Notes under the pieces: model-generated | Told to the model about the DNA's origin: nothing | The model's database searches: none | Seen by the model: the letters and a program-made list of their open reading frames with translations, nothing else | Made by a program: the position numbers and the translations under genes | Assembly: GCF_947498015.1 (NCBI RefSeq) | Contig: NZ_CANMIR010000003.1 | Coordinates: 1-64,000, forward strand | Direction: 5' to 3' | DNA: 64,000 nucleotides | Origin: an uncultured Neptuniibacter sp. | Lineage (GTDB): Bacteria > Pseudomonadota > Gammaproteobacteria > Pseudomonadales > Balneatricaceae | In this document: positions 29,085-38,926 of the stretch, in pieces | Numbering within the stretch: position 1 is the first letter of the stretch | Layout: the number at the start of each line of letters is the position of its first letter

Positions 29085-30680
29085 TCAGTTAATAGTACGC
29101 GTGACGTCAACGTAAAGAGTCAATCTTTGTCCCGGTTGTAAATAACGGGATTTAGAAAGCTTATTCCAGCGTAGTATGTCGGATACGTTGACATTGAATT
29201 TGCTCGCAATTCGTGAAAGTGAATCACCGTTACGGACCTTATAACCGACTTTACGAATAATCTGGCGGTCTGCCTCCGACAGCATTTTTTGTTGTGGTGC
29301 CGTCCAGATAACGAGGCGTTTTCCAATATTAAGCGGGTCGCCAGGCGCCATGCTATTCCATCGTGCCAGTTGGCGAACGCCAACACGGTATTTTTTGGCG
29401 ATACTCCAAAAACTATCACCTGATTTTACGATGTGGTGAGATTGCTGTTTGTTAGTTTTGCGTGAAATTGATTTTTGACGCTCAAGGTGTCGTTGATGCT
29501 GGCTGAGGGCATATTCATTTGAGCGTTTGCTGGCAGTGGGTATCAGTAGAGTACTACCCGCACGAATATTATTACCGCTGATATTGTTGGTTGAACGGAT
29601 CAACTGAACCGTTGTTTCATGTTTTTTCGCAATTGAGATCAGAGAATCACCGGATTTGATCTTATAGCGAGCCCATTTAACGCGCTCGCTATCAGGCAGA
29701 TCAACTAGCGCCTGTCTCAATTGCGTTGCGTTGGCATGAGGGACCAGTAATCGGTGAGGGCCGGAAGGTGAGGTGGCCCAACGGTTAAATCCTGGATTAA
29801 GAAGATAGAGCTCTTTAGTTGAGATGCCTGCCAGACTTGCTGCTTGAGCCATATCGATCTGACTGTGGGTGTCTACAACGGCAAAATGAACTTCATTTGG
29901 GATCTCTTTTAACTGCAGGTTATAGCGGTCTGAATGCTTAATCAGTTCAGAAATTGCCAGTAGCTTTGGTACATAGGCCATTGTTTCCTTAGGCAGATCA
30001 AGCGACCAGTAATCCGTGTTCAACCCTTTGCGCCGGTTACGTTTGATCGCTTTAGAAATATTTCCGCCACCTGCATTATATGCCGCTAATGCCAGCAGCC
30101 AATCACCATCAAAACGCTTTTGGAGCTGTTCAAGATAGTTATATGCTGCCTGTGTTGAGCTGATAATGTCACGGCGGCCGTCATACCACCAATCCTGACG
30201 TAGGCCGAAATGCTTGCCTGTAGAGGGGATGAACTGCCATGGACCTGCGGCGCGGCCATGGGAGTATGCAAAAGGATCGTAGGCGCTTTCAACAATAGGC
30301 AGAAGGGCTAATTCAACCGGAATATCCCGGCGAATCGCTTCGTTGAGGATGTAATAGTAATACGGAGTGGCGCGCTTAACGATGCGGTCGAAATACTGAG
30401 GATGTTTTTTATACCAGTTAAGCTGAGACTTGACTCGCGGCTTATCAATATGTAACGCCAGCTGCATCTCTGAACGGGTGAGTTGCCACAAGTCGGAATG
30501 GTTAACCTTAGTTTTCTGAGTGCTCTTGTTTCCAGTGAGAGAGTGGCCTTGAGAGAGCGAGGGAGTCTCGGTGTTATTTATCTCGCGCTGAGCTGTTTGC
30601 GTTTTTTCTGATACGGTCTGACAACCGGTTAAAACTACGCCTGCCAAAACCCCTAACAGGACCGATTTATAAGAAAGCAT
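29085..30680 (-). CDS. mltD: Membrane-bound lytic murein transglycosylase D
   Basis: A 531-residue lipoprotein. The signal peptide with lipobox (VVLTGC) places the mature N-terminal cysteine near residue 20. The lytic-transglycosylase domain contains the catalytic glutamate in LLPIVESAYDP and the GRAAGPWQFIPSTG motif. Three LysM peptidoglycan-binding repeats occupy about residues 345-530. It cleaves glycan strands with 1,6-anhydro ring formation. The ATG at 30680 follows a GGAG site; the open frame to 30938 has no signal peptide. It is next to gloB as in E. coli. Confidence 0.94.
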   Translation of the reverse strand: MLSYKSVLLGVLAGVVLTGCQTVSEKTQTAQREINNTETPSLSQGHSLTGNKSTQKTKVNHSDLWQLTRSEMQLALHIDKPRVKSQLNWYKKHPQYFDRIVKRATPYYYYILNEAIRRDIPVELALLPIVESAYDPFAYSHGRAAGPWQFIPSTGKHFGLRQDWWYDGRRDIISSTQAAYNYLEQLQKRFDGDWLLALAAYNAGGGNISKAIKRNRRKGLNTDYWSLDLPKETMAYVPKLLAISELIKHSDRYNLQLKEIPNEVHFAVVDTHSQIDMAQAASLAGISTKELYLLNPGFNRWATSPSGPHRLLVPHANATQLRQALVDLPDSERVKWARYKIKSGDSLISIAKKHETTVQLIRSTNNISGNNIRAGSTLLIPTASKRSNEYALSQHQRHLERQKSISRKTNKQQSHHIVKSGDSFWSIAKKYRVGVRQLARWNSMAPGDPLNIGKRLVIWTAPQQKMLSEADRQIIRKVGYKVRNGDSLSRIASKFNVNVSDILRWNKLSKSRYLQPGQRLTLYVDVTRTIN

Positions 30681-30768
30681 ATAGCTCCAGAATACTGAGA
30701 ATAAAAATCGGTCCATTCTATCAGTGGCAACAGGGGGGTCAATAGATGATCTATAGCTGTTATTGCCG

Positions 30769-31542
30769 TTAAAACTGGTTTTTCCACTCCCTGATGGATG
30801 CGAATATCTCAATTTCAGAGTCAAGTTGCGTGGCACTAAATTCATTGGCTGCGGTAATGACATCCTGGTGTTGTGTACGCATAAATGGATTGATCTTTTT
30901 CTCCTGTTGAATAGTACTGGGGAGTGTGGGTTTATCATCGGCTCTTAAGGCGTTACAACTCGAGATCGCCTCTTTTATATCGTTATTATCAGGTTCGACT
31001 GCCAGGGCGAAATTAAGGTTAGCCAGGGAGTATTCATGAGTGCAAAAAATCTGAGTGTCGTCAGGTAGGTCAGCGAAGTATTTCATAGCCTGCAACATCT
31101 GTTCGGCTGTGCCTTCGAATAGGCGACCGCAGCCAGCAAGGAAAAGTGTATCGCCGCAGAATATCTGGGGTCTAATCTGTGCAGAGAAATAGCTGATATG
31201 GTCCAGTGTATGCCCTGGGATCTCACGGATCTCAAAATTAGAGCCCAGAAGTTCCACCGAATCGCCATCCTTGAGAGGATGGGTAATGCCATCGAAAGGT
31301 GATGAAGCGGGTCCATACACCGGTACATTGTGTGTTTCTACCAGATCGTTCACACCACCGGTATGGTCATTGTGGTGATGAGTGATGAGAATGGCTGTCA
31401 AATTAAGCTGATTTGAGATCAGGTATTCGTTAACCGGTTGAGCGTCGCCCGGATCTACAACGGCAACGTTGCTATTGCCAGGTAGAGAGATTACCCAGAT
31501 GTAGTTATCTGAAAAAGCGGGTATAGGCGTGACGGTAAACAT
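30769..31542 (-). CDS. gloB: Hydroxyacylglutathione hydrolase (glyoxalase II)
   Basis: A 257-residue metallo-beta-lactamase fold enzyme. The binuclear metal motif is ITHHHNDHTGG. Further ligands are in IPGHTLDHISYF, FCGDTLFLAGCGRLFEG and CTHEYSLANLNFA. It hydrolyses S-lactoylglutathione to lactate and glutathione, completing methylglyoxal detoxification. The ATG at 31542 with a GAGG site gives the normal length; the upstream extension to 31653 runs into the divergent gene. Confidence 0.95.
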   Translation of the reverse strand: MFTVTPIPAFSDNYIWVISLPGNSNVAVVDPGDAQPVNEYLISNQLNLTAILITHHHNDHTGGVNDLVETHNVPVYGPASSPFDGITHPLKDGDSVELLGSNFEIREIPGHTLDHISYFSAQIRPQIFCGDTLFLAGCGRLFEGTAEQMLQAMKYFADLPDDTQIFCTHEYSLANLNFALAVEPDNNDIKEAISSCNALRADDKPTLPSTIQQEKKINPFMRTQHQDVITAANEFSATQLDSEIEIFASIREWKNQF

Positions 31543-31635
31543 TTTAAACCTCAAGTGAGCTGTGTGATTGCAGTAACTGAAAAGAAATATAATACTGCTT
31601 ATATATTTGTCGGCCAGTGCTAATTTAGGTAATTC

Positions 31636-32418
31636 ATGAGTTTTCATAAGCAACCACCTCTTGAGTCGCTTCTGCCACAGTTGAAAACCTGGTTTGATTC
31701 GGAACTTGGAGCTGAGCTTCTACAGGCTGAAATGGAGATGGTTGAACGTGTTATATCAACCCTGTTTGGAGTGCATCTGGCGCAATTTTCGGTCGATAGC
31801 CGGATACAGCTTTTCAAAGAGAGTCCGGTTTCTCACTGCTTCTCCGTTATCCCTAAGATTGAGTTGGGTATCCCGGAGAATACTATTGTTGCAGATAATG
31901 CAGCAATACCGCTCGCTCATGAGAGTGTGGATGTGGTTGTACTTCATCACGCTCTGGATTTTACACACTCCCCACATCAGGTTTTGCGAGAAGCCTCACG
32001 CATTCTTCGCCCTGGAGGGCATGTCATTATCGTTGGCTTTAACCCATTAAGTTACTGGGGTGCCTATAAATGGCTATGGCGTAAAAAAGAGGGGGCCCCC
32101 TGGTGTGGTCATTTTATTAGTCACAAACGCCTTTCTGATTGGTTGAAATTACTAGAGCTAACTGAATTAAAGCATCTTTCAGGGTATTATCGCCTGCCAT
32201 TAGAAAACAGTAAGTGGCGTAGACGTTTCTCCTATTTTGGGGGAGGAGCACGAAGATGGCCTGGGCATAATGGGGCGTTTTCGGTTTTATTAGCCCGTAA
32301 AGATATTGCCGGTATGACCCCTATCCGTTCTGGGTGGGGGTTGCGCCGCCTGATTACACTGCCTGTGGCGGAGCCATCCACCAGAGGTTCTTTAAGGAAG
32401 TCGCGTGAAAGTAGTTGA
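31636..32418 (+). CDS. yafS: SAM-dependent methyltransferase, YafS-like
   Basis: A 260-residue class I methyltransferase. The core includes [26 protein letters not shown] and [20 protein letters not shown], typical of the Methyltransf_11 group. The order gloB (divergent) - yafS - rnhA - dnaQ is the same as in E. coli, which supports the YafS name. The substrate is unknown. The end overlaps the rnhA start by 14 bp. Confidence 0.85.
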   Translation: MSFHKQPPLESLLPQLKTWFDSELGAELLQAEMEMVERVISTLFGVHLAQFSVDSRIQLFKESPVSHCFSVIPKIELGIPENTIVADNAAIPLAHESVDVVVLHHALDFTHSPHQVLREASRILRPGGHVIIVGFNPLSYWGAYKWLWRKKEGAPWCGHFISHKRLSDWLKLLELTELKHLSGYYRLPLENSKWRRRFSYFGGGARRWPGHNGAFSVLLARKDIAGMTPIRSGWGLRRLITLPVAEPSTRGSLRKSRESS

Positions 32419-32845
32419 GATTTACACTGATGGAGCTTGCAAAGGAAACCCTGGTCCAGGTGGTTGGGGGGTTCTTATGAGATACGGTGAGGCTGAAAAG
32501 CAGCTTTATGGTGGTGAGAATAATACGACAAACAATCGTATGGAGTTGATGGCAGCCATTCAGGCACTTGAAGCGTTAAATCGTCCGAGCGAGGTCATAC
32601 TGACTACTGATTCACAATATGTACGTCAGGGTATTACCGAGTGGCTGGAGGGTTGGAAGCGCAAGGGTTGGAAAAATTCACAAAAGAAACCGGTTAAAAA
32701 TGCCGATCTCTGGAAACGACTTGATACTGCAACCCTACCACACACAATCGATTGGCGCTGGGTGAAGGGGCATAGCGGTCACCCTGAAAATGAATTGGCA
32801 GATGAATTGGCGAATAAAGGTGTTGAGGAGTTTGGAAGAGCATGA
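32405..32845 (+). CDS. rnhA: Ribonuclease HI
   Basis: A 146-residue enzyme that cuts the RNA strand of RNA:DNA hybrids. The DEDD residues are visible in [15 protein letters not shown] (Asp), [10 protein letters not shown] (Glu), [11 protein letters not shown] (Asp) and ENELADELA (Asp), together with the GHSGH loop. The start is GTG at 32405 with an AAGGAA site. It overlaps dnaQ by 4 bp (ATGA). Confidence 0.97.
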   Translation: MKVVEIYTDGACKGNPGPGGWGVLMRYGEAEKQLYGGENNTTNNRMELMAAIQALEALNRPSEVILTTDSQYVRQGITEWLEGWKRKGWKNSQKKPVKNADLWKRLDTATLPHTIDWRWVKGHSGHPENELADELANKGVEEFGRA

Positions 32846-33546
32846 GACAGATCGTATTAGATACGGAGACAACAGGTCTGGAACCATCTGAAGGACACAA
32901 CATCATCGAGATAGGCTGTGTGGAGATGTTTAATCGTCGCCTGACAGGAAAAACCTACCACCAATATATCAAACCAGACAGGGAGGTAGATGCCGAAGCG
33001 ATGCAGGTGCATGGCATCACTAATGAGTTCCTTGAAGATAAGCCTAAGTTCCATGAGGTGATGGATGAATTTATAGAATTTGTCCGTGGCGCAGAGCTGA
33101 TCATTCATAATGCGGCGTTTGATATTGGCTTTCTTGATACGGAACTGGAGAGAAATAATTATCCAGAGATGATGGAGAATTTCTGTCTGGTAACTGACTC
33201 CTTGCAATTGGCGAGAAAGAAACATCCAGGTCAGAAAAATAACCTGGATGCGCTCTGTAATCGCTACGGGATTAATAACTCCCATCGCGAGCTTCACGGA
33301 GCGCTGCTTGACTCAGAGATCCTTGCAGATGTGTATCTGGCGCTGACGGGTGGGCAGACGGATCTGTCACTGAATGCTGATGGTGATCATGATGGGGATG
33401 GAGAGGGGACAATACGCCGTGTAATGGGAGCTGATAGCTTACCACTCGTTACGGTTCCTGAAGAGGATTTAGAGGAGCATCAGCGCTTTTTGCAACGACT
33501 GGATAAGAGCAGTGGTGAGTGCTTATGGAACTCTGATTCAAATTGA
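32842..33546 (+). CDS. dnaQ: DNA polymerase III epsilon subunit (proofreading exonuclease)
   Basis: A 234-residue 3'-5' exonuclease. Exo[12 protein letters not shown], Exo[16 protein letters not shown] and Exo[17 protein letters not shown] carry the DEDDh residues. The C-terminal tail after about residue 185 is the flexible segment that binds the alpha subunit. It proofreads during replication within the polymerase III core. It is coupled to rnhA and ends at a strong bidirectional terminator. Confidence 0.96.
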   Translation: MRQIVLDTETTGLEPSEGHNIIEIGCVEMFNRRLTGKTYHQYIKPDREVDAEAMQVHGITNEFLEDKPKFHEVMDEFIEFVRGAELIIHNAAFDIGFLDTELERNNYPEMMENFCLVTDSLQLARKKHPGQKNNLDALCNRYGINNSHRELHGALLDSEILADVYLALTGGQTDLSLNADGDHDGDGEGTIRRVMGADSLPLVTVPEEDLEEHQRFLQRLDKSSGECLWNSDSN

Positions 33547-33561
33547 ATAAAAGCCAGAAAT

Positions 33562-33591
33562 AAAAAAGCTCCGCTGATGCGGAGCTTTTTT
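33562..33591. terminator. Bidirectional terminator between dnaQ and nhaB
   Basis: AAAAAAGCTCCGC - TGAT - GCGGAGCTTTTTT is a perfect 13-bp stem with A and U tracts on both sides, between two convergent genes. Confidence 0.95.
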
Positions 33592-33604
33592 ATTTTACTG
33601 TAGG

Positions 33605-35110
33605 TTACAGGTACATCTGCAGCGAGGTGTACGCAACGATGCTCATTACGATGGTGTATGGCAGAGCCATCAATACCATCTTTCCATACGACAGTCGGAT
33701 AAGAGGTGCCAGTGCTGATGTTAGCAAGAACAGGAATGCTGCCTGGCCGTTAGGGGTGGCAACACTCGGAATATTGGTGCCGGTGTTAATCGCGATTGCC
33801 AGTGCATCAAAGTGGTCGCGTGTAATTGCGCCCGAATTAAGCGCAGCAACGACCTCATTGATATATACAGTTGCGACAAACACATTATCACTGATTGCGG
33901 ATAGCACCCCGTTAGCTATGAAAAACAGACCCGGCTGAGTGGCTGTATCCATCGCCAGTACGGCTTCAATAATTGGTTGGAACAGGTGTTGTTCATGAAT
34001 AACCGAAACAATAGAGAAGAAAACAACCAAGAGTGCAGTGAAAGGAAGCGCTTCTTCAAATGCTTTACCGATCTGGTGTTCTTCAACAATGCCATTGAAA
34101 GCGGTCAGAAGAATGATGATGGTCAATCCAATCAGGCCGACAGCTGCGAGGTGCATTGCTAGAGCAATCACCAGGAAGACAGCTACAACCGCCTGAATCA
34201 TCAGCATCGCCTTATCACGATTGGTGCGTTTAGCATCTTGCTCACCGGCATAGTCGATCAGGACATTCTTAACATTCTCTGGAATTGTTGAGCCGTAGCC
34301 AAAGATCTTAGCTTTCTCAAGTAGAGCGCAGGTGATCAGGCCGGCAATAAGCACAGGCATCGTGATCGGTGCCATCAGTACGAAGAATTGAATGAAATCC
34401 CATCCAGCTTTCTCAGCAATCAGCAGGTTTTGAGGCTCACCTACCAGTGTGCATACACCACCAAGTGCGGTGCCCACAGCGCCATGCATTAGAAGGCTTC
34501 GAAGGAAGGCTCGAAACTGCTCAAGATCATCCTGATGGTTCTGTTGAACAGACTTATCATCGGCATGGTCGTGATCCGGGTGATGGTATGTCTTACCTGA
34601 TGCGACCTTATGATATACCGCATAGAAGCCAACGCCGACACTGATCAATACTGCTGTGACGGTTAGGGCGTCTAAGAATGCAGAGAGAACCGCTGCAAAG
34701 AATGAGAAGAGAAGAGAGAGCGCAATCTTAGATTCTACTTTGAGCAGTATTTTGGTAAAGACCCAAAGCAGCATGCTCTTCATAAAGTAGATGCCTGCAA
34801 CCATAAACATCAGCAGCAGAATAACTTCAAGGTTGGCTTCAATCTCATGAGAGACGGATTCAGGGCTTGCCAATCCAATGACAATAGCCTCAATTGCCAG
34901 CAGCCCCCCTGGTTGAAGGGGATAACATTTCAGGGCAAGAGCAAGAGTGAAGATGAATTCGAAAATGAGTAACCAGCCGGTTACTACGGGTCCAAGTGTA
35001 AACAAGATAATAGGGTTAAGAATCAGAAATCCTATTATCGCCTGCTTATACCAAACCGGCGAATTGCCGAGAAAGTTTCGAACTAGTGCTTGTGATAAAG
35101 TGTTGGTCAT
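33605..35110 (-). CDS. nhaB: Na+/H+ antiporter NhaB
   Basis: A 501-residue inner-membrane protein with about 12 hydrophobic segments. Its sequence (for example [17 protein letters not shown] and [20 protein letters not shown]) is typical of NhaB. A histidine- and aspartate-rich cytoplasmic loop ([11 protein letters not shown]) lies near residue 177. NhaB exchanges cytoplasmic sodium for external protons and supports sodium and pH homeostasis, complementing the sodium-pumping Nqr complex further along. It is monocistronic. Confidence 0.95.
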   Translation of the reverse strand: MTNTLSQALVRNFLGNSPVWYKQAIIGFLILNPIILFTLGPVVTGWLLIFEFIFTLALALKCYPLQPGGLLAIEAIVIGLASPESVSHEIEANLEVILLLMFMVAGIYFMKSMLLWVFTKILLKVESKIALSLLFSFFAAVLSAFLDALTVTAVLISVGVGFYAVYHKVASGKTYHHPDHDHADDKSVQQNHQDDLEQFRAFLRSLLMHGAVGTALGGVCTLVGEPQNLLIAEKAGWDFIQFFVLMAPITMPVLIAGLITCALLEKAKIFGYGSTIPENVKNVLIDYAGEQDAKRTNRDKAMLMIQAVVAVFLVIALAMHLAAVGLIGLTIIILLTAFNGIVEEHQIGKAFEEALPFTALLVVFFSIVSVIHEQHLFQPIIEAVLAMDTATQPGLFFIANGVLSAISDNVFVATVYINEVVAALNSGAITRDHFDALAIAINTGTNIPSVATPNGQAAFLFLLTSALAPLIRLSYGKMVLMALPYTIVMSIVAYTSLQMYL

Positions 35111-35387
35111 TGATTGTTCTTCCTATGCCAGAACAGCCAGTTAATTTTTTATGTAGTTATAGTTGTTGTATTGCCGAGTTCATCGAAGGCGCATTAGACT
35201 AACAGCTGAGAGGTTAAATCAGAAGTCTAAACTACTGTCTTGGAGCAGGTTTTTGCGTAATAGTCCTGGGAAGTAGTAAGTTATCTTCCTTTTTTGCTGC
35301 AGTTTGGCAGCGGCCTTGTCAGGCCAGACCTGTGCTTAATATGTTAACTTATGATCGCAGGTCTAAACGGTATAAATGAAGGTTCAT

Positions 35388-36188
35388 ATGAAAAGAGTGT
35401 TGTTGGCATTTCAGGAGCGTCTGCTGGGGACGAGCAAGGGTGCGCTTGTTTGCTCACAAGAGGAGCTTAATCACCTTGATGTTGAGTTGATCTTCGACCT
35501 CAATGATGACAGCTATCAGTTAGCAATTTTAAGTAGCAATCGACTGCCTGATGGGATGGTTGAAAATGACCTTGTAGGTCTGCGTGCTATGTTGGCGACG
35601 GTTAGCAATGAGCGGGACTACGTTTTGCTGTCATCTGCTGCGCAAATAGCTACCTGGCATGCATCCTTTCGATACTGTCCGCGATGCGCAGCTGAGTTAA
35701 CGGTCCATCAACATGAATTTGCAAAGGTGTGCTCGGGATGTGGGCACCACCAGTACCCAAGAATATCCCCCTGTATTATCGTATTGGTTCGAAAGGGAGA
35801 GCAGTGTTTACTGGCTCATGCGAGTAAGTTTCAGTCTGGTCGTTACAGTACGCTAGCTGGCTTTATTGAAGCAGGAGAAAGTGCAGAGCATGCGGTTGGT
35901 CGTGAAGTCATGGAGGAGGTGGGTATTCGGGTGAAAAATATTGAATATTGCTTCAGCCAGTCCTGGCCCTTTCCGCACTCTTTAATGTTGGGTTATATGG
36001 CTGACTTTGAGAGTGGTGAAATTACGCCGGATGGCGTTGAAATTCTCGATGCAGATTGGTTTAGTCCGAATGAGCTGCCGATGCTGCCCCCGCCATTTAC
36101 CATTGCGCGAAGATTGATAGACAAATTTCTACAAAGTCAGGGGGCTGAAGTTGATATCTCTTCAGCGCTGTTTTTCCCGACTGAATAG
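35388..36188 (+). CDS. nudC: NADH pyrophosphatase / NAD-cap decapping hydrolase
   Basis: An enzyme of about 266 residues. Four cysteines form the zinc site (CPRCAAEL...CSGCGHH), followed by the Nudix box GFIEAGESAEHAVGREVMEE and the family-specific SQSWPFPHSLM. NudC hydrolyses NADH and removes NAD caps from RNA 5' ends. The ATG at 35388 is preceded by a GAAGG site; an in-frame ATG at 35376 is an alternative. The gene's 3' end overlaps the convergent SCP2 gene by 27 bp. Confidence 0.95.
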   Translation: MKRVLLAFQERLLGTSKGALVCSQEELNHLDVELIFDLNDDSYQLAILSSNRLPDGMVENDLVGLRAMLATVSNERDYVLLSSAAQIATWHASFRYCPRCAAELTVHQHEFAKVCSGCGHHQYPRISPCIIVLVRKGEQCLLAHASKFQSGRYSTLAGFIEAGESAEHAVGREVMEEVGIRVKNIEYCFSQSWPFPHSLMLGYMADFESGEITPDGVEILDADWFSPNELPMLPPPFTIARRLIDKFLQSQGAEVDISSALFFPTE

Positions 36189-36497
36189 CTTGCTCAATTT
36201 TGTCGCCAGCATCACATTGCCTTCAGCTCGAAGCCTGCCGGTCATAAACGCACTCATACCATCTTTCTGTCCGGTTATGACATCTACCATTGTTTCTGAG
36301 TCCATAATAAGTGTCACATTTGGGTCGGGATGTTCACCTGATTCAATCGTGCATTGCATCTCGGCAATTGAGATATAGAAATCCTGTTCATCTTCCAGCA
36401 CAAACTGGAAAGTGATCGTTAGATCTTTAGCGTTGTCAGCAATGAAACGACTGGGAAGCTTTTCGATAACTTTTGCGACAGAAATCTGCTGGCTCAT
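36162..36497 (-). CDS. SCP2 sterol-binding domain protein
   Basis: A 111-residue single SCP2-like domain with the fold's central QFVLEDEQDFYISIAEMQCTIESGEHPDPNVTL-type strands, summarised here from residues 28-60. Such domains bind lipids or acyl groups in a hydrophobic tunnel. The bacterial role is not established. The gene is divergent from sohB and overlaps nudC tail to tail. Confidence 0.8.
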   Translation of the reverse strand: MSQQISVAKVIEKLPSRFIADNAKDLTITFQFVLEDEQDFYISIAEMQCTIESGEHPDPNVTLIMDSETMVDVITGQKDGMSAFMTGRLRAEGNVMLATKLSKLFSREKQR

Positions 36498-36587
36498 GCG
36501 TGGTAAATCTCAAACTAGGTGGGCAATAGAGCGAATTATGATACATTAGCGGCCCTTCTTCTTATAGTTAAATTCGGAGTTTTCTCA

Positions 36588-37649
36588 GTGATTGAGTTTC
36601 TCAGTGATTATGGTCTGTTTCTCGCTAAATCAGTAACTGTTGTCTTTGCAATTATCGCTGTCGTGGCAGGTATTGCTGTTGTCTCATCGCGCTCACGTAA
36701 AGATACAAAGCACGGTGATATTGAAGTTACTCATTACAATGATGAGCTGCTGGAGATGAAAGAGTCGCTTGAGGATGCGATTCTGGATAAAGAGGAGCTT
36801 AAAGAGCTTCATAAAGCTGAAAAGAAAAAGGAGAAAGAGGAGAGGAAGGCGCGTAAAAAGAACCCTCCTAAGAGCGATGAGCCAAGACGTAAACGTATCT
36901 TCGTGCTGGACTTCGATGGTGATGTTAAAGCAAGTGAAGTGGAGCCGTTTCGTCAGGAGATTTCAGCCGTGCTACTGATGGCAGAAAAAGAAGATGAAGT
37001 TGTGATCCGCTTAGAAAGTCCGGGTGGGATGGTACATGAATATGGTCTGGCATCATCACAGATTGAGCGTATTAAGCGCAAGGAGATACCTTTGACCATC
37101 TGCGTGGATCGGGTTGCAGCCAGTGGGGGTTATATGATGGCCTGCCTTGCTGATAAGTTACTTGCTGCGCCATTTGCGATTGTCGGTTCTATCGGTGTGA
37201 TTGCACAGCTGCCGAATTTTCATCGTCTTCTTAAGAAAAATGAGATCGATTATGAGGTGCTTACCGCAGGTGAGTATAAGCGCACACTGACTGTGTTCGG
37301 TGAAAACACAGAAAAGGGACGTGAAAAATTTGTTGAGGAGCTAGAGGAAACGCATGAGCTCTTTAAGAATTTTGTCAGTGAGTATCGTGAATCTGTTGAT
37401 ATCGATAAAGTGGCTACGGGTGAGATCTGGTTTGGAAAGCAGGCACTGGAGGTTAATCTGGTTGATGAGTTGACGACCTCTGATCAGTATCTAATGGATG
37501 CTGCGGATGAAGCCGATATCTTCGAGGTTTGTTATGAAGAGAAGAAAACGCTTCAGGATAAAATTTCAGATATGACTGTAAGCTCGGGTGAGCGCTTGCT
37601 GAATAAAGTCTGGGGGCAGCTCATAAATAATCGCTTCTGGATGAAGTAG
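36588..37649 (+). CDS. sohB: SohB-type membrane protease (S49 family)
   Basis: A 353-residue protein close to E. coli SohB in length. An N-terminal membrane segment (about residues 8-30) is followed by a highly charged lysine/glutamate helix (70-110) and the S49 protease domain. The serine lies in DRVAASGGYMMACLADKL and the substrate region in RLESPGGMVHEYG. It is a periplasm-facing signal-peptide-peptidase relative. The start is a GTG at 36588, eight bases after GGAG; the frame is open to 36519 without a site. Confidence 0.93.
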   Translation: MIEFLSDYGLFLAKSVTVVFAIIAVVAGIAVVSSRSRKDTKHGDIEVTHYNDELLEMKESLEDAILDKEELKELHKAEKKKEKEERKARKKNPPKSDEPRRKRIFVLDFDGDVKASEVEPFRQEISAVLLMAEKEDEVVIRLESPGGMVHEYGLASSQIERIKRKEIPLTICVDRVAASGGYMMACLADKLLAAPFAIVGSIGVIAQLPNFHRLLKKNEIDYEVLTAGEYKRTLTVFGENTEKGREKFVEELEETHELFKNFVSEYRESVDIDKVATGEIWFGKQALEVNLVDELTTSDQYLMDAADEADIFEVCYEEKKTLQDKISDMTVSSGERLLNKVWGQLINNRFWMK

Positions 37650-37708
37650 AGCTGGTGTTGCGTTGAATAGGACGAGTAGGAGTAGGCCTTAAGTCTGGTA
37701 ATAATAAC

Positions 37709-37739
37709 TTGATTTATAACCGGATAATGCCGTTATAAT
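37709..37739 (+). promoter_or_regulatory. Possible sigma70 promoter for the psrA operon
   Basis: A consensus -10 TATAAT (37734-37739) lies 38 bp before the psrA start. The nearest -35-like hexamer is TTGATT (37709-37714), 19 bp away. The PsrA-type box lies just downstream. Confidence 0.4.
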
Positions 37740-37755
37740 CTACCGTTAACTGTTT

Positions 37756-37769
37756 GAAACGCTGGTTTG
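37756..37769 (+). promoter_or_regulatory. PsrA-type operator before psrA
   Basis: GAAAC-GCTG-GTTTG exactly fits the published PsrA palindrome, (G/C)AAAC, two to four bases, then GTTT(G/C), as I recall it. It lies between the -10 element and the start codon of the psrA homologue, where binding would repress its own transcription. Confidence 0.7.
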
Positions 37770-37777
37770 GAGTTCTG

Positions 37778-38437
37778 ATGCAACATAAAGGTACATCTGC
37801 AAGTATTGTTAAAGCCGCAGAAGCACTATTTGCTGAACAGGGCTTCACAGAAACCACGGTTCGTCAGATAACAAGCCGGGCTGATGTGAATTTAGCTGCG
37901 ATCAACTACCATTTTGGTTCAAAGAAGGGGTTGATACAGGCTGTTGCAGAAAAATTTCTCACGCCTCTGTGTATTGAGCTGGAGAGTATGCTGGATCAGC
38001 GGCTATCAGTTTCTGATGCCGGGCAGATTACGCTTGAGGAGCTCCTGGAGATGTTGATGCGGGCGTTGTTGATTGTTAATCGGGACAACGATAATGCTCT
38101 CTCTGTCTTTATGAGGTTACTAGAACTCTCCTATATGAAAAACCAGGAGGAGCTGCGTAGCTTCCTGATGAGTCGTTATCAAAGTAAGTTGCAGCCTTTT
38201 ATTCAATCGCTACGACAGGACTCCGCGCCGATGGAAGATGATGAATTCTTTTGGCGGCTGCATTTTTTACTTGGTTCAATCACATTTACGTTATCCAATT
38301 TCAATACCCTTCATGCGATTGAAAAGCGTGAGTTCCATAGTGGAGCGGAGGTGGAGAATATTCTTCACCGTATGATCCCTGTTTTGTCTGCAGGTCTTCA
38401 GGCAAGGGCAGATAAGACCTATTTCTGCCGACTCTAG
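37778..38437 (+). CDS. psrA: TetR-family regulator, PsrA homologue
   Basis: A 219-residue TetR regulator. The HTH region (about residues 22-48) has the NLAAINYHFGSKKGLIQAV motif, and the rest follows PsrA throughout (LSVFMRLLELSY, FWRLHFLLGS). In pseudomonads PsrA senses long-chain fatty acids and controls beta-oxidation genes and rpoS, and psrA neighbours nagZ there too. A matching operator lies directly upstream. The ATG at 37778 follows GGAG. It heads a tight operon with the YkuD gene, nagZ and mscS. Confidence 0.87.
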   Translation: MQHKGTSASIVKAAEALFAEQGFTETTVRQITSRADVNLAAINYHFGSKKGLIQAVAEKFLTPLCIELESMLDQRLSVSDAGQITLEELLEMLMRALLIVNRDNDNALSVFMRLLELSYMKNQEELRSFLMSRYQSKLQPFIQSLRQDSAPMEDDEFFWRLHFLLGSITFTLSNFNTLHAIEKREFHSGAEVENILHRMIPVLSAGLQARADKTYFCRL

Positions 38438-38441
38438 AACT

Positions 38442-38921
38442 ATGATCCATCTTATAGTTTCCATCACCGATCAATCGCTGAGCGTATTTGACGGAAAGGA
38501 TCTTATACAGCGTTTGACTATCTCTACCGCTTTGAATGGGCCCGGCCAGCAGAAAAATAGTGGCTGTACTCCTCTGGGGTTGCATATCATTCGTGCCAAA
38601 ATTGGTGAAGGTTACCCTGAAAATGCAGTCTTCCGGGGAAGGCGTTTTACGGGTGAAATCTATTCTTCAGCTCTTTCTGATCAATTTCCAAGACGTGACT
38701 GGATTTTGACCAGAATCCTCTGGTTGTCAGGCCTTGAGAAAGGTGTAAATCGTCTAGGGGATGTTGATACAATGCAGCGATATATCTATATCCATGGCAC
38801 TCCCGATTCAGAGCCTATGGGAGTTGCCAGATCCCATGGTTGTATCCGGATGCGGAATAAAGATCTGTTATGGTTGTTCAGTCGTGTCCCGGTCGGGACA
38901 AAAATTCTTATTAAAGATTAA
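38442..38921 (+). CDS. YkuD-domain L,D-transpeptidase family protein without signal peptide
   Basis: A 159-residue protein that is almost entirely one YkuD domain. The active-site signature is HGTPDS...RSHGCIRMRN, with catalytic Cys143 (SHGC). It lacks any signal peptide, lipobox or membrane segment, so it is probably cytoplasmic. It is four bases after psrA and five before nagZ, a cytoplasmic muropeptide-recycling enzyme. A role as an L,D-carboxypeptidase acting on recycled tetrapeptides is therefore a reasonable inference; a periplasmic transpeptidase would need export. Confidence 0.82.
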   Translation: MIHLIVSITDQSLSVFDGKDLIQRLTISTALNGPGQQKNSGCTPLGLHIIRAKIGEGYPENAVFRGRRFTGEIYSSALSDQFPRRDWILTRILWLSGLEKGVNRLGDVDTMQRYIYIHGTPDSEPMGVARSHGCIRMRNKDLLWLFSRVPVGTKILIKD

Positions 38922-38926
38922 TCACT

